Of a stretch of 64,000 nucleotides of DNA, positions 1 through 8,021 are shown piece after piece. How positions within the stretch are numbered: the stretch's first letter is position 1; each line of letters starts with the position of its first letter. The notes beneath the pieces were generated by a model. The model was not told the origin of the DNA, searched no databases, and saw only the letters and a list, made by a program, of their open reading frames with translations. A program made the position numbers and the translations under genes. Source of the stretch: Modestobacter versicolor (GTDB lineage Bacteria > Actinomycetota > Actinomycetes > Mycobacteriales > Geodermatophilaceae); NCBI RefSeq assembly GCF_014195485.1, contig NZ_JACIBU010000002.1, positions 1 to 64,000 of the forward strand, read 5' to 3'.

Positions 1-1
1 C

Positions 2-145
2 GGCCTGCGCGAGTTCTCCCGGGCCAAGGCCATCACCCGCCAGCGCTTCCCGCTGCCGGTCGACCTGCTCAGCTTCAGCCGCCCCGCCGCCGCCTTCGAC
101 GCGCTGGCCCGGGTCACCGGCCTGCTGCACGGCCGGCACCGGTGA
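2..145 (+). CDS. aldehyde dehydrogenase family protein, C-terminal fragment
   Basis: Only the last 47 residues are inside the window; the gene begins upstream of the left edge. The tail (GLREFSRAKAITRQRFPLP and on to a His/Arg-rich end) resembles the oligomerisation tail of NAD(P)-dependent aldehyde dehydrogenases, but no catalytic residue is visible, so the family call is tentative. The stop codon overlaps the GTG start of the following GMC oxidoreductase gene by 4 bp, so the two were probably translated together. An alcohol/choline-type GMC oxidase next to an aldehyde dehydrogenase is a common pairing for oxidising an alcohol to an acid in two steps, which supports the call by context only. 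Confidence 0.45.
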   Translation, partial: GLREFSRAKAITRQRFPLPVDLLSFSRPAAAFDALARVTGLLHGRHR

Positions 146-1749
146 GCGACGAGTTCGACGTCGTCGTCGTCGGCGCGGGCTCGGCCGGCTGCACGCTGGC
201 CGGCCGGCTGACCGAGGACCCCGCGCTGCGGGTGCTGGTGCTGGAGGCCGGCGGCAGCGACGACGTCCTGGAGGTTACGCAGGTCCCGGCGGCGCTGTAC
301 AAGGTTGGCGCACCGGCGGGACTGGAACTACGCCACCGACCCGCAGCCGGGGCTGGGCGGCCGGGAGCTGTTCTGGCCGCGGGGCAAGCTGCTGGCGGCT
401 CGTCGTCGATCAACGCGATGATCTACGTCCGCGGTGCGGCAGCCGACTACGACGAGTGGGCCGAGCTCACCGGCGACCCCGCGTGGTCCTACGCCGAGGT
501 GCTGCCGCTGTTCCGCCGCGGCGAGGACAACTCCCGCGGCGCCGACGAGTTCCACGGCACCGGTGGCCCGCTGCGGGTGGAGGACCTGCGCTCCCCGCAC
601 CGCTGGACGACCGCCGTCGTCGACTCCGCCGTGGCCGCCGGCCACCCCGCAACCGCGACTTCAACGGGGCACGGCAGGAGGGCGTGGGCACCTACCAGGT
701 CACCCAGAAGCGGGGACGCCGCTGGTCGGCCGCCGACGCCTACCTGAAGCCCGTGCTGGACCGGCCGAACCTCACCGTGCGCACCGGCGCCCAGGTCACC
801 CGGGTGCTGGTCGAGGCCGGCCGGGCGACCGGCGTGGAGTACCTGCACGGCGGACGGCGGCGGACCGCGCACGCCGGCGCCGAGGGTGGTGCTGGCCAGC
901 GGGGCGATCAACTCCCCGCAGCTGCTGATGCTCTCGGGCATCGGGCCGGCCGACCACCTGCGCTCGGTGGGCGTCGACGTCGTCCACGACCTGCCCGGGG
1001 TCGGCGGCGGGCTGCAGGACCACCCGCTGGTGCCCACCATCTGGCACGTCCGGTCGGGGCGGTCGCTGTTCCGGGCAGAGTCGCCGTCGGGGTACGCGCA
1101 GTGGTTCGGCGCCCGCCGCGGGCCGCTGACCTCCAACCTCGCCGAGGCCGGGCTGTTCACCCGCAGCGACGCCTCGCTCGCCGAGCCCGACCTGCAGCAC
1201 CACTTCCTGCCGGTCAAGTTCTGGCGGCAGGCGGAGGTCGACCCCGACGTCGACGCGTTCACCGCCGCGACCGTGCTGGTGCACGTGCACTCCCGCGGCT
1301 CGGTGCGGCTGCGCTCGGCCGACCCGACCTGGGCGCCGTCCATCGACGCCGGCTACCTCACCGACCCCCGCGACCTCGAGGCGCTGGTGACCGGGATGGA
1401 GCGCGCCCGGGACATCGCCTCGGTCGGCCCGCTGGCCCGGGTGCTCGCCGACGAGTGGTCACCGGGCGGCACCGTGCGCGGCCGCGCAGCGCTGGGGGCG
1501 AAGGCCCGGGAGACGCTGGAGTCGCTGTACCACCCGGTCGGCTCCTGCCGGATGGGCACCGACGACCAGGCGGTCGTCGACCCGCAGCTCCGGGTGCACG
1601 GCATCGCAGGGCTGCGGGTCGTCGACGCCTCGGTGATGCCGACGTTGGTGCGGGGCAACACGAACGCCCCGACGATCATGATCGCCGAGCGCGCGTCCGA
1701 CCTGGTCAAGGCCGAGCTCGGCGCCCGGACCACCACCGTCCCGGCCTAG
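142..1749 (+). pseudogene. GMC oxidoreductase (choline dehydrogenase-like), multiple frameshifts
   Basis: Pieced together, the translation is a full-length GMC flavoprotein (about 530 residues) that would oxidise a primary alcohol with FAD. The N-terminal ADP-binding motif VVVGAGSAGCTLAGRL, the GGSSSINAMIYVRG signature, PGVGGGLQDHP, the C-terminal YHPVGSCRMGTDD with the active-site His, and RGNTNAPTIMIAERASD are all recognisable. No single frame contains them. The reading frame changes near 303-320, near 397 (one G missing before the GGSSS motif), near 645-650 (one C missing) and near 870-885 (one base gained), after which it stays open to the stop. All changes are 1-nt steps in G/C runs within the first 900 bp, so either the gene is decaying or this end of the sequence is poor. 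The GTG start overlaps the preceding stop by 4 bp. Confidence 0.8.
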
Positions 1750-1770
1750 CGCGCTCCACCTCCCGCGGCC

Positions 1771-1823
1771 CTGCGCGGTTTCGCGCGTCCAAGCACGCGT
1801 ACTTGTTCGCGCGAAACCGCAGG
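1771..1823. terminator. inverted repeat between convergent genes, likely bidirectional terminator
   Basis: A perfect 13-bp inverted repeat (GCGGTTTCGCGCG at 1775-1787 and its complement at 1808-1820) extends to CCTGC/AGG with a 2-nt bulge. The 20-nt loop holds a smaller CAAG/CTTG stem. It sits between the stop codons of two convergent genes, 22 bp after one and just before the other. There is no T-run, as is usual for actinobacterial terminators. It could alternatively be a member of an extragenic palindrome family. Confidence 0.65.
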
Positions 1824-1831
1824 AGGGGCCG

Positions 1832-3151
1832 TCAGCCGTGGGCCTGGTCGGCGGCGGCGGGGACGGGCTCGACCGGCAACGTGGTCCCGGTGACCGACGC
1901 CGGGGCGCGGCGGATGGAGATGGACAGCGCCGCCGCCACCAGGCACAGCGCCGCGGCGGCGTACCAGGCGCCGTCGTAGGAGCCGGTGACGTCGCGGACC
2001 ACGCCGGCGCCGAACGCGGCGATCGCGGCGCCGACCTGGTGCGCGGCGAACACCCAGCCGAAGACCACCGGCGCCCGCGAGCCGAAGTACTGCCGGCACA
2101 GCGCCAGCGTGGGCGGCACGGTCGCCACCCAGTCCAGGCCGTAGAAGACGATGAACGCGATCATCGACGCCTGCACGTCGGTGCCGAACAGCTGCGGCAG
2201 CAGGAACAGCGACATCCCGCGCAGCCCGTAGTAGGCCAGCAGCAGCAGCCGGGGGTCGACCCGGTCGGTGAGCCAGCCGGAGAAGATCGTGCCGGCGACG
2301 TCGAAGACGCCGACCACGGCGAGCAGCCCAGCGGCGGTGGTCACCGGCATGCCGTGGTCGTGCGCGGCGGGGATGAAGTGCGGCTGCACCAGCCCGTTGG
2401 TCGAGGCCCCGCAGATCAGGAACCCGCCGGCCAGCAGCCAGAACGGCCGGGTCCGCACCGCGTCGGCCAGCCCGCGCAGCGCCGTCCGCGCAGGGTTCCC
2501 GCCGACCGGGTCGACGTCGTCGGCCGCCGTCCCGCCGTAGGGCGCGACCCCGAGGTCGCGCGGCCGGTCGCGGAGCAGCCACACCACGAAGGGCACGACG
2601 GCGAGCGCCGCCGCCGCGGTGCCCAGCGCCGCCGGGCGCCAGCCCCAGCGCTCGTCCACCACCGCCACGACCGGGAGGAACACCAGCTGACCGGTGGCCC
2701 CCGCCGCGGTGAGCACGCCGGAGACCAGCCCGCGCCGCTCGACGAACCAGCGGCCGGTCACCGTCGCGACCAGCGAGAGGGCCATCGAGCCGGTGCCCAG
2801 GCCGACCAGCACGCCCCAGCAGAGGATGAGCTGCCAGCTCGCCGTCATGAACACCGTCGCCCCGCTGCCGGCCGCGACGACCAGCAGCGCTGTCACCACC
2901 ACGCGGCGGATGCCGAACCGGTCCATCAGCGCCGCGGCGAACGGCGCGGTGAGCCCGTAGAGGGCCAGGTTGATCGCGACGGCGGCGGAGATGGTCGACA
3001 GCGACCAGCCGAACTCCTCGTGCAGCGGGTCGATGAGCACCCCGGGCACGGCGCGGAAGGCAGCGGCACCGATCAGCGCCACGAAGGTCACCCCGGCGAC
3101 CCACCAGGCGGGGTGCACCCGGTGGGTGCGGGGCGGCAGGACGGTGGTCAC
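1832..3151 (-). CDS. MFS transporter
   Basis: A 439-residue membrane protein with about twelve hydrophobic helices, typical of major facilitator superfamily secondary transporters. After the first helices it has the loop-2 type pattern ALMDRFGIRR, and a second, degenerate copy (GWLTDRVDPRLLL) follows the central loop, as expected from the two-fold MFS repeat. The substrate cannot be read from sequence. The open frame extends much further upstream, but homology begins at a GTG followed by TTVLPPRTHRVHPAWW, which I take as the start; a GGGAG lies 12 nt upstream. It is divergent from the GlxA/AraC-type regulator gene with a 72-bp gap, so that regulator probably controls this transporter. Confidence 0.85.
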   Translation of the reverse strand: MTTVLPPRTHRVHPAWWVAGVTFVALIGAAAFRAVPGVLIDPLHEEFGWSLSTISAAVAINLALYGLTAPFAAALMDRFGIRRVVVTALLVVAAGSGATVFMTASWQLILCWGVLVGLGTGSMALSLVATVTGRWFVERRGLVSGVLTAAGATGQLVFLPVVAVVDERWGWRPAALGTAAAALAVVPFVVWLLRDRPRDLGVAPYGGTAADDVDPVGGNPARTALRGLADAVRTRPFWLLAGGFLICGASTNGLVQPHFIPAAHDHGMPVTTAAGLLAVVGVFDVAGTIFSGWLTDRVDPRLLLLAYYGLRGMSLFLLPQLFGTDVQASMIAFIVFYGLDWVATVPPTLALCRQYFGSRAPVVFGWVFAAHQVGAAIAAFGAGVVRDVTGSYDGAWYAAAALCLVAAALSISIRRAPASVTGTTLPVEPVPAAADQAHG

Positions 3152-3223
3152 GGCAGGAGATGCTCCCGGCCGGACGACGGCCGAGCCAGTGGCCCGACGG
3201 CCAGCATGTGCAAGGATCCGGCC

Positions 3224-4225
3224 ATGCCCGCGCCGACGCCGCACGAGGTCGCCGTCCTCGCCCTGGAGACCACCGTCGCCTTCGAGCTGGGCCTGCCGCA
3301 CGCCTTCCTCGGCGGCGCGGTCGACGCCGACGGGCACCCCCTGTACCGGGTCCGCGTCGCCTCCGAGGACGGCGCCCCGGTGCGCACGAGCGCCGGCTAC
3401 CTGGTGCAGCCCGACCACGACCTCCGCCTGCTCGAGACGGCGGACACCGTCGTCGTCCCCGGGATCTACGGCGGGCCGCAGTACGACGGCCGCGGCCTCT
3501 CCCCCACCCTCGGCGACGCGCTGACCCGGGCCGCCGGGCACGCCCGGATGGTCTCCATCTGCACCGGCGCGTTCGTGCTGGCCGCCGCCGGGCTGCTCGA
3601 CGGCCGGCCGGCGACCACCCACTGGATGCACGCCGCCGCCTTCACCGGCTTCTTCCCCCAGGTCGACCTGGACGCCGACGTGCTGTTCGTCGACGACGGC
3701 GACGTGCTCACCTCGGCCGGCAACGCCGCGGGAATCGACCTGCTGCTGCACCTGGTGCGGCGCGACCACGGCAGCGACGTGGCCAACAGCGTCGCCCGCC
3801 GCCGGGTGGTCTCGCCGTGGCGGGAGGGCGGCCAGTCGCAGTTCATCGAGCGGCCGCTGCCCGACCCCGCCGACACCGGGACGGCGGACACCCGGGCCTG
3901 GGCGCTCACCCGCCTCGGCGAGCCGCTGACCCTGGCCGAGCTCGCCGGGCACGCGCGGATGAGCGTGCGCACCTTCACCCGCCGGTTCCGCCAGGAGACC
4001 GGGCTCAGCCCGCAGCGGTGGCTGACCCAGCAGCGGGTGGCGCTGGCCCGACGGTTGCTCGAGTCGACCGACACCCCGGTCGAGCGGGTCGCCACCGAGG
4101 CCGGGTTCGGCACCACCGCCTCGCTGCGCCAGCACCTGCACGCGGCCATCGGGGTGGCCCCGCTGACCTACCGGCGCACCTTCCGCGGCTCCGCCCCGGC
4201 CAGCGGGGCGCCCACCCCCATGTGA
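3224..4225 (+). CDS. GlxA family transcriptional regulator (DJ-1/PfpI domain plus AraC HTH)
   Basis: A 333-residue regulator. Residues about 10-185 form a class I glutamine-amidotransferase-like DJ-1/PfpI domain; the nucleophile-elbow region reads MVSICTGAFVLAAAGLLDGR. Residues about 225-325 hold the two helix-turn-helix motifs of AraC/XylS proteins (MSVRTFTRRFRQETGLSPQR and VATEAGFGTTASLRQHLHAA). Known relatives (FtrA, GlxA, ArgR of Pseudomonas) are ligand-dependent activators of catabolic or transport genes. The ATG with AAGGA 8 nt upstream is preferred to an in-frame ATG 18 bp earlier. The divergent MFS gene is the likely target. No cognate operator could be identified in the 72-bp gap. 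Confidence 0.9.
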   Translation: MPAPTPHEVAVLALETTVAFELGLPHAFLGGAVDADGHPLYRVRVASEDGAPVRTSAGYLVQPDHDLRLLETADTVVVPGIYGGPQYDGRGLSPTLGDALTRAAGHARMVSICTGAFVLAAAGLLDGRPATTHWMHAAAFTGFFPQVDLDADVLFVDDGDVLTSAGNAAGIDLLLHLVRRDHGSDVANSVARRRVVSPWREGGQSQFIERPLPDPADTGTADTRAWALTRLGEPLTLAELAGHARMSVRTFTRRFRQETGLSPQRWLTQQRVALARRLLESTDTPVERVATEAGFGTTASLRQHLHAAIGVAPLTYRRTFRGSAPASGAPTPM

Positions 4226-4321
4226 CGAGGGACTCCTCCGCCTCCCCGCGCAGCGGTACCCCGTCTGGCAGAGTGGACATCACCGGCGCCGCCCCCTGCT
4301 CATCCGAGAGCGGGTGGACTC

Positions 4322-4431
4322 GACGTCGGCGCGAGGCTGCGCCACCGAGGCGCGCCGGCGACCCGACGTCCATCCCGGACGAGCGATGCGGCCCCACCGT
4401 GGCGGCCCCGCACCCGGTGGGCCGACGGTGG
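4322..4431 (+). promoter_or_regulatory. structured leader of the DEAD-box helicase gene
   Basis: The 231-bp gap before the helicase start has no plausible gene. It can fold into two stem-loops. One has an 8-bp outer stem (GACGTCGG at 4322-4329 with CCGACGTC at 4363-4370) enclosing a 5-bp GCGCC/GGCGC stem. The other has a 7-bp stem (CCACCGT at 4394-4400 with ACGGTGG at 4425-4431) ending just before the TGAGGAA ribosome-binding region. Long structured leaders are known for cold-shock DEAD-box helicases. That this one is regulatory is inference. Confidence 0.35.
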
Positions 4432-4456
4432 CCACCGGACTGTTGAGGAACCGACC

Positions 4457-6160
4457 GTGACCAGCTCGACCACCCCTGCCCAGAACGACAGCGCTGACCG
4501 CCCGCGCCGTCGCGCCACCCGCCCGGCCGCCGCCCCCACGGGCAGCGCCGGCTCCCCCGCCTTCCGCAGCACGCCCACCGCCGCCACCCCCTCCGGTGAC
4601 GGCGACGCCAACCGCCGCCGTCGCGGTGGCCGCGGCCGCGGCACCGGCCCCCGCCCCGAGGGCCAGCAGTCCGCCCCGCGCACCGACGAGCGCGTGCCGG
4701 TCGCCCCGGTCGTGCCCGTCGGCGACGTCGCCACCGTGCTGCCCACCGACACCACGTTCGAGGCGCTCGGCGTCCCGGCGCCGCTGGTCGAGGTGCTCAC
4801 CGCCAGCGGCATCACCGCCCCGTTCCCGATCCAGGTCGCGACCCTGCCCGACACCCTGGCCGGCCGTGACGTGCTCGGCCGCGGCCGCACCGGCTCGGGC
4901 AAGACGCTGGCCTTCAGCATCCCGCTGGTCGCCCGGCTCGCCACCTCTCCCAGCAAGCGGCAGCCCAAGCGGCCGCGCGCGCTGATCCTGGTGCCGACCC
5001 GCGAGCTGGCCAACCAGGTCGCCGCGGTCGTCGACCCGCTGGCCCGCGCGCTGGGCATGCGGACCGCCGTCGTCTTCGGCGGCGTCGGCCAGAACCCGCA
5101 GGTGCAGGCGCTCGCCGGCGGCATCGACGTGCTCATCGCCTGCCCCGGCCGGCTCGAGGACCTCATCCAGCAGGGCCACGCCGACCTGGGCGCCGTCGAG
5201 ATCACCATCCTCGACGAGGCCGACCACATGGCCGACCTGGGCTTCCTGCCCGGCGTGAAGCGGCTGCTCGACCGCACCCCGAAGGTCGGCCAGCGGCTGT
5301 TGTTCTCCGCCACCCTGGACAACGGCGTCGACGTGCTGGTCAAGCGCTACCTCGACCGGCCCACCACGCACTCGGTCGACCCGGCCGTCGCGCCGGTCTC
5401 GACGATGACCCACCACGTGTTCCGGGTCGACGCGGCCGACAAGGGCCAGATCGTCAAGGAGCTCGCCTCCGGGCTGGGCCGCACGGTGATGTTCACCCGC
5501 ACCAAGCACCAGGCCAAGAAGCTGGCCAAGCAGCTCACCGCCGCCGGGGTGCCGGCCGTCGACCTGCACGGCAACCTCAGCCAGAACGCCCGCGAGCGCA
5601 ACCTCGAGGCGTTCAGCAACGGCGAGACCCGGGTGCTGTGCGCGACCGACATCGCCGCCCGCGGCATCCACGTGGACGACGTCGCGATCGTCGTGCACGT
5701 CGACCCGCCGGCCGAGCACAAGGCGTACCTGCACCGCTCCGGCCGGACGGCGCGCGCCGGTGCCGGCGGCATCGTGGTCACCATCGCCACGCCCGACCAG
5801 GCCGCCGAGGTCCGCACGCTGGCCCGCCAGGCCGGCATCACCCCGGAGGTCTCGGCGATCAAGCCGGGTGCCCGGGAGATCGTCGCGCTGACCGGCCCGG
5901 TCGCCCCCTACGTCGAGCCCGCCCCGGTCGCGGCCCCGCAGCCGCAGGGTGCCGGAGGTGGCGCCAACGGCGGCCGCCGTCGTCGCAGCGGTAGCGGTGG
6001 CGGCGCATCGTCCGGCTCGTCGGGCCAGGCGTCGTCCGGCGGTTCCGGCCGCGGCTCGGGTCGTCCGGCCGGTCCGGCGCGCACCCGCGCCGAGCTCGCC
6101 GCGCGGGCCGGCCAGGCGCCGAGCGGGGCCGGCCGGGGCCGCGGCCGCTCCGGCCGCTGA
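4457..6160 (+). CDS. DEAD-box ATP-dependent RNA helicase
   Basis: A 567-residue RNA-unwinding ATPase of superfamily 2. After a basic, low-complexity N-terminus (about 90 residues) come the Q-motif region (GITAPFPIQ), Walker A RTGSGKT, PTRELANQ (motif Ia), LDEADHMADLGF (motif II), SAT (motif III) and HRSGRTARAG (motif VI), so all catalytic motifs are present. The last 90 residues are Gly/Ser/Arg-rich, like the RNA-binding tails of RhlE/CsdA-type helicases that act in RNA decay and ribosome assembly at low temperature. It starts at a GTG preceded by TGAGGAA and appears to be a single-gene unit, with a strong hairpin right after the stop. Confidence 0.93.
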   Translation: MTSSTTPAQNDSADRPRRRATRPAAAPTGSAGSPAFRSTPTAATPSGDGDANRRRRGGRGRGTGPRPEGQQSAPRTDERVPVAPVVPVGDVATVLPTDTTFEALGVPAPLVEVLTASGITAPFPIQVATLPDTLAGRDVLGRGRTGSGKTLAFSIPLVARLATSPSKRQPKRPRALILVPTRELANQVAAVVDPLARALGMRTAVVFGGVGQNPQVQALAGGIDVLIACPGRLEDLIQQGHADLGAVEITILDEADHMADLGFLPGVKRLLDRTPKVGQRLLFSATLDNGVDVLVKRYLDRPTTHSVDPAVAPVSTMTHHVFRVDAADKGQIVKELASGLGRTVMFTRTKHQAKKLAKQLTAAGVPAVDLHGNLSQNARERNLEAFSNGETRVLCATDIAARGIHVDDVAIVVHVDPPAEHKAYLHRSGRTARAGAGGIVVTIATPDQAAEVRTLARQAGITPEVSAIKPGAREIVALTGPVAPYVEPAPVAAPQPQGAGGGANGGRRRRSGSGGGASSGSSGQASSGGSGRGSGRPAGPARTRAELAARAGQAPSGAGRGRGRSGR

Positions 6161-6176
6161 CCGCTCGCTGATCACC

Positions 6177-6223
6177 ACGCGCTGGTGGTCGTCACCCGCA
6201 TCGGGGGACGACCACCAGCGCGT
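6177..6223. terminator. 17-bp perfect stem-loop after the helicase gene
   Basis: ACGCGCTGGTGGTCGTC (6177-6193) is followed by a 13-nt loop and its exact complement (6207-6223), 16 bp after the helicase stop. It has the strength of an intrinsic terminator without a U-tract. Its length and perfection would also fit an extragenic palindromic repeat. Confidence 0.7.
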
Positions 6224-6350
6224 TCTCGTCGGGCGGGCTCCCGGTCGGGGCCGGGCACTGCACTCGGAGGCGGTGGCCGACGGACCGCAGGCAGTACCCT
6301 CCCGGTCCAGCCGGGGCCCGGCCACCAGGAGGACCGGCGGAGGTCGAGGG

Positions 6351-6623
6351 ATGAGCGAGCAGCGGACGATCGCCTGCGGTGAGCACGGCGCGAGCCCACC
6401 GGCGTTCCTCTGCGGCCACCTGTTCGACTCCGTCTCGCCCGTCGGCGTGGTGACGAGCACGGACGCGGTCGAGCCGGGCGACCGGCCGGGGGCCTGGTGC
6501 GAGTCCTGCGATGCGGCGCTGGTGCAGCAGGGCGAGTGGAACGACGAGTCGGAGCGCGACCTCGATCTGCGCGCCGTGTGCGTCCGGTGCTGGGACGACA
6601 TCGTGGCCCGCAACCAGCGGTGA
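6351..6623 (+). CDS. hypothetical protein with Cys/His pairs
   Basis: A 90-residue soluble acidic protein that I do not recognise. It has cysteine and histidine residues spaced like a zinc-binding fold: CGEH near residue 9, CGH near 20, CESC near 53 and CVRC near 75. Three or four metal-ligand pairs suggest one or two structural zinc sites, but no known zinc-ribbon family is obvious. The ATG is well supported by AGGAGG-like sequence upstream. It lies alone between the helicase and a small membrane-protein gene on the same strand, with 140-190 bp on each side, and is probably transcribed on its own. Confidence 0.7.
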   Translation: MSEQRTIACGEHGASPPAFLCGHLFDSVSPVGVVTSTDAVEPGDRPGAWCESCDAALVQQGEWNDESERDLDLRAVCVRCWDDIVARNQR

Positions 6624-6765
6624 CCACATCCGCCGGCGTCCAGGGCCGCTCCGGCGGGGCCACCCGGCCGGCGGGGAGCCGGCGACCCGACCTCGCGCCC
6701 TGGACGGCGACGGACGAGGATGGTCATTGAGCACTGCACCATCCCCGTCGCCAGTGAGGTACCCC

Positions 6766-7245
6766 ATGCGCCTGCCCATCACCCCCAGCGAGATCGCCCC
6801 GCGGATCGCCACCGGTGCGTTCATCCTGAACTCCGGTCTCGGCAAGCGCGCCGCCGACGAGGGCACCGCGGCCGGTCTGCACGGCTTCGCCGCCGGCACC
6901 TACCCGTTCCTCAAGAACGTCCCGCCGACCACCTTCGCCAAGGCGCTGTCGACCGCCGAGATCACCATCGGCTCGCTGCTGCTCACCCCGTTCGTGCCCA
7001 CCGCCGTCGCCGGCGCGGCGCTCACCGGGTTCTCCGGCGGGCTGCTCGGCCTGTACCTGCGCACCCCGGGCATGACCAAGCCCGGCAAGAGCGTCGCCCC
7101 GACCCAGGACGGGCTGCCGATCGCCAAGGACGTGTGGATGCTCGGCATCGGCATCGGCCTGCTCACCCAGGCGCTCGTCGGCCGCCAGGAGCGGGCCGCG
7201 AAGTCCAGCCGGAAGAGCCGCAAGGCCAAGGCACTGCTCGGCTGA
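6766..7245 (+). CDS. conserved membrane protein of unknown function
   Basis: A 159-residue protein with about four hydrophobic segments (around residues 13-35, 60-85, 85-103 and 123-142) and a strongly basic C-terminus (RAAKSSRKSRKAKALLG). The layout is similar to small DoxX-like proteins, but no catalytic or binding motif is visible and I do not assign a function. The start ATG was chosen because the MRLPITPSEIAPRI beginning is compact and precedes the first hydrophobic stretch; there is only a weak GAGG-like ribosome-binding site. The convergent alpha/beta hydrolase gene ends 12 bp downstream with no room for a separate terminator. Confidence 0.7.
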   Translation: MRLPITPSEIAPRIATGAFILNSGLGKRAADEGTAAGLHGFAAGTYPFLKNVPPTTFAKALSTAEITIGSLLLTPFVPTAVAGAALTGFSGGLLGLYLRTPGMTKPGKSVAPTQDGLPIAKDVWMLGIGIGLLTQALVGRQERAAKSSRKSRKAKALLG

Positions 7246-7257
7246 CGGCGCGGCCCG

Positions 7258-7938
7258 CTACGACAGGGCCGCCAGCACCTCGCGGACCAGCCGGGCGACG
7301 TCGTCCGGCCTGGTCTGCGGGGTCATGTGCGCCGCGCGGGGCAGCTCGACCAGCCGTCCGCGCGGCGCGCAGCCGGCCAGGTGCGCGGCCCAGTCGTGCG
7401 GGCACAGCGCGTCCCGGTCCCCGCGGACGACGACGACCGGCACCGGCACCCGGCGCAGCCGCTCGTCGACCCGGTCACCGGCGACCTGCCGCCACAGCGC
7501 CGTCATCGCCCGCGGCCCGGTGCGCAGCCACTGCGCCAGCACCAGCGGCGCCTGCCACCACGGCTCCCAGACCGCGGTGCGCACCCAGCGGGCCGCGAGC
7601 ACCCGGAGCCGGCGCATCCGCGGGTCGGTGGTCGGGCCGAGCAGCACGACGCCGACGACCCGCGGGTCCCGCTCGGCCGCCGCGACGACGACCTGGCAGC
7701 TCTGCGAGTGCCCCACCAGCACCACGGGGTGTGACGGGAGCGCCGCGAGCAGCTGCGCGGTGAGCTCGTCCAGCGTGCCGACCGGGCGGCGCAGCCCCAT
7801 CCCGGGCAGAATGGCCACCGCCCCGCCGATGCGCTGACGCAGCCGCGCGGAGGACCGCTCGTCCAGGCCCAGCCCGGGGACGAGCACGATCCCGGGAACA
7901 GCCGCGGCCCGCTCAGCGCTGTCCTGGGTGGAGCTCAC
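7258..7938 (-). CDS. alpha/beta hydrolase
   Basis: A 226-residue alpha/beta-hydrolase-fold protein. The nucleophile elbow GHSQS (Ser near residue 82), the acid in VVRGDRDALCP and the terminal His in AAHMTP form the expected catalytic triad, and an oxyanion-type GIVLVPGLGLD strand precedes them. The substrate is unknown. The GTG start is preferred because GGAGG lies 5 nt upstream; a longer version starting 36 bp earlier would lack a ribosome-binding site. The gene is divergent from the NADH dehydrogenase gene, with an AT-rich palindrome in the gap. Confidence 0.85.
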   Translation of the reverse strand: MSSTQDSAERAAAVPGIVLVPGLGLDERSSARLRQRIGGAVAILPGMGLRRPVGTLDELTAQLLAALPSHPVVLVGHSQSCQVVVAAAERDPRVVGVVLLGPTTDPRMRRLRVLAARWVRTAVWEPWWQAPLVLAQWLRTGPRAMTALWRQVAGDRVDERLRRVPVPVVVVRGDRDALCPHDWAAHLAGCAPRGRLVELPRAAHMTPQTRPDDVARLVREVLAALS

Positions 7939-7985
7939 CAGCACCTCCGGGGTGGGGTGAGCGCAAGGACCCACAGTGCGGTGGG

Positions 7986-8000
7986 ATGATGAGTCATCAT
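7986..8000. promoter_or_regulatory. AT-rich palindrome upstream of the NADH dehydrogenase gene, candidate operator
   Basis: ATGATGAGTCATCAT is a perfect 7-1-7 palindrome, ending 21 bp before the GTG start of ndh. In DNA with this GC content such an AT-rich symmetrical sequence stands out and looks like a repressor or activator site. No specific regulator can be named. Confidence 0.45.
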
Positions 8001-8021
8001 GACGACATATCAGGAGGCACC

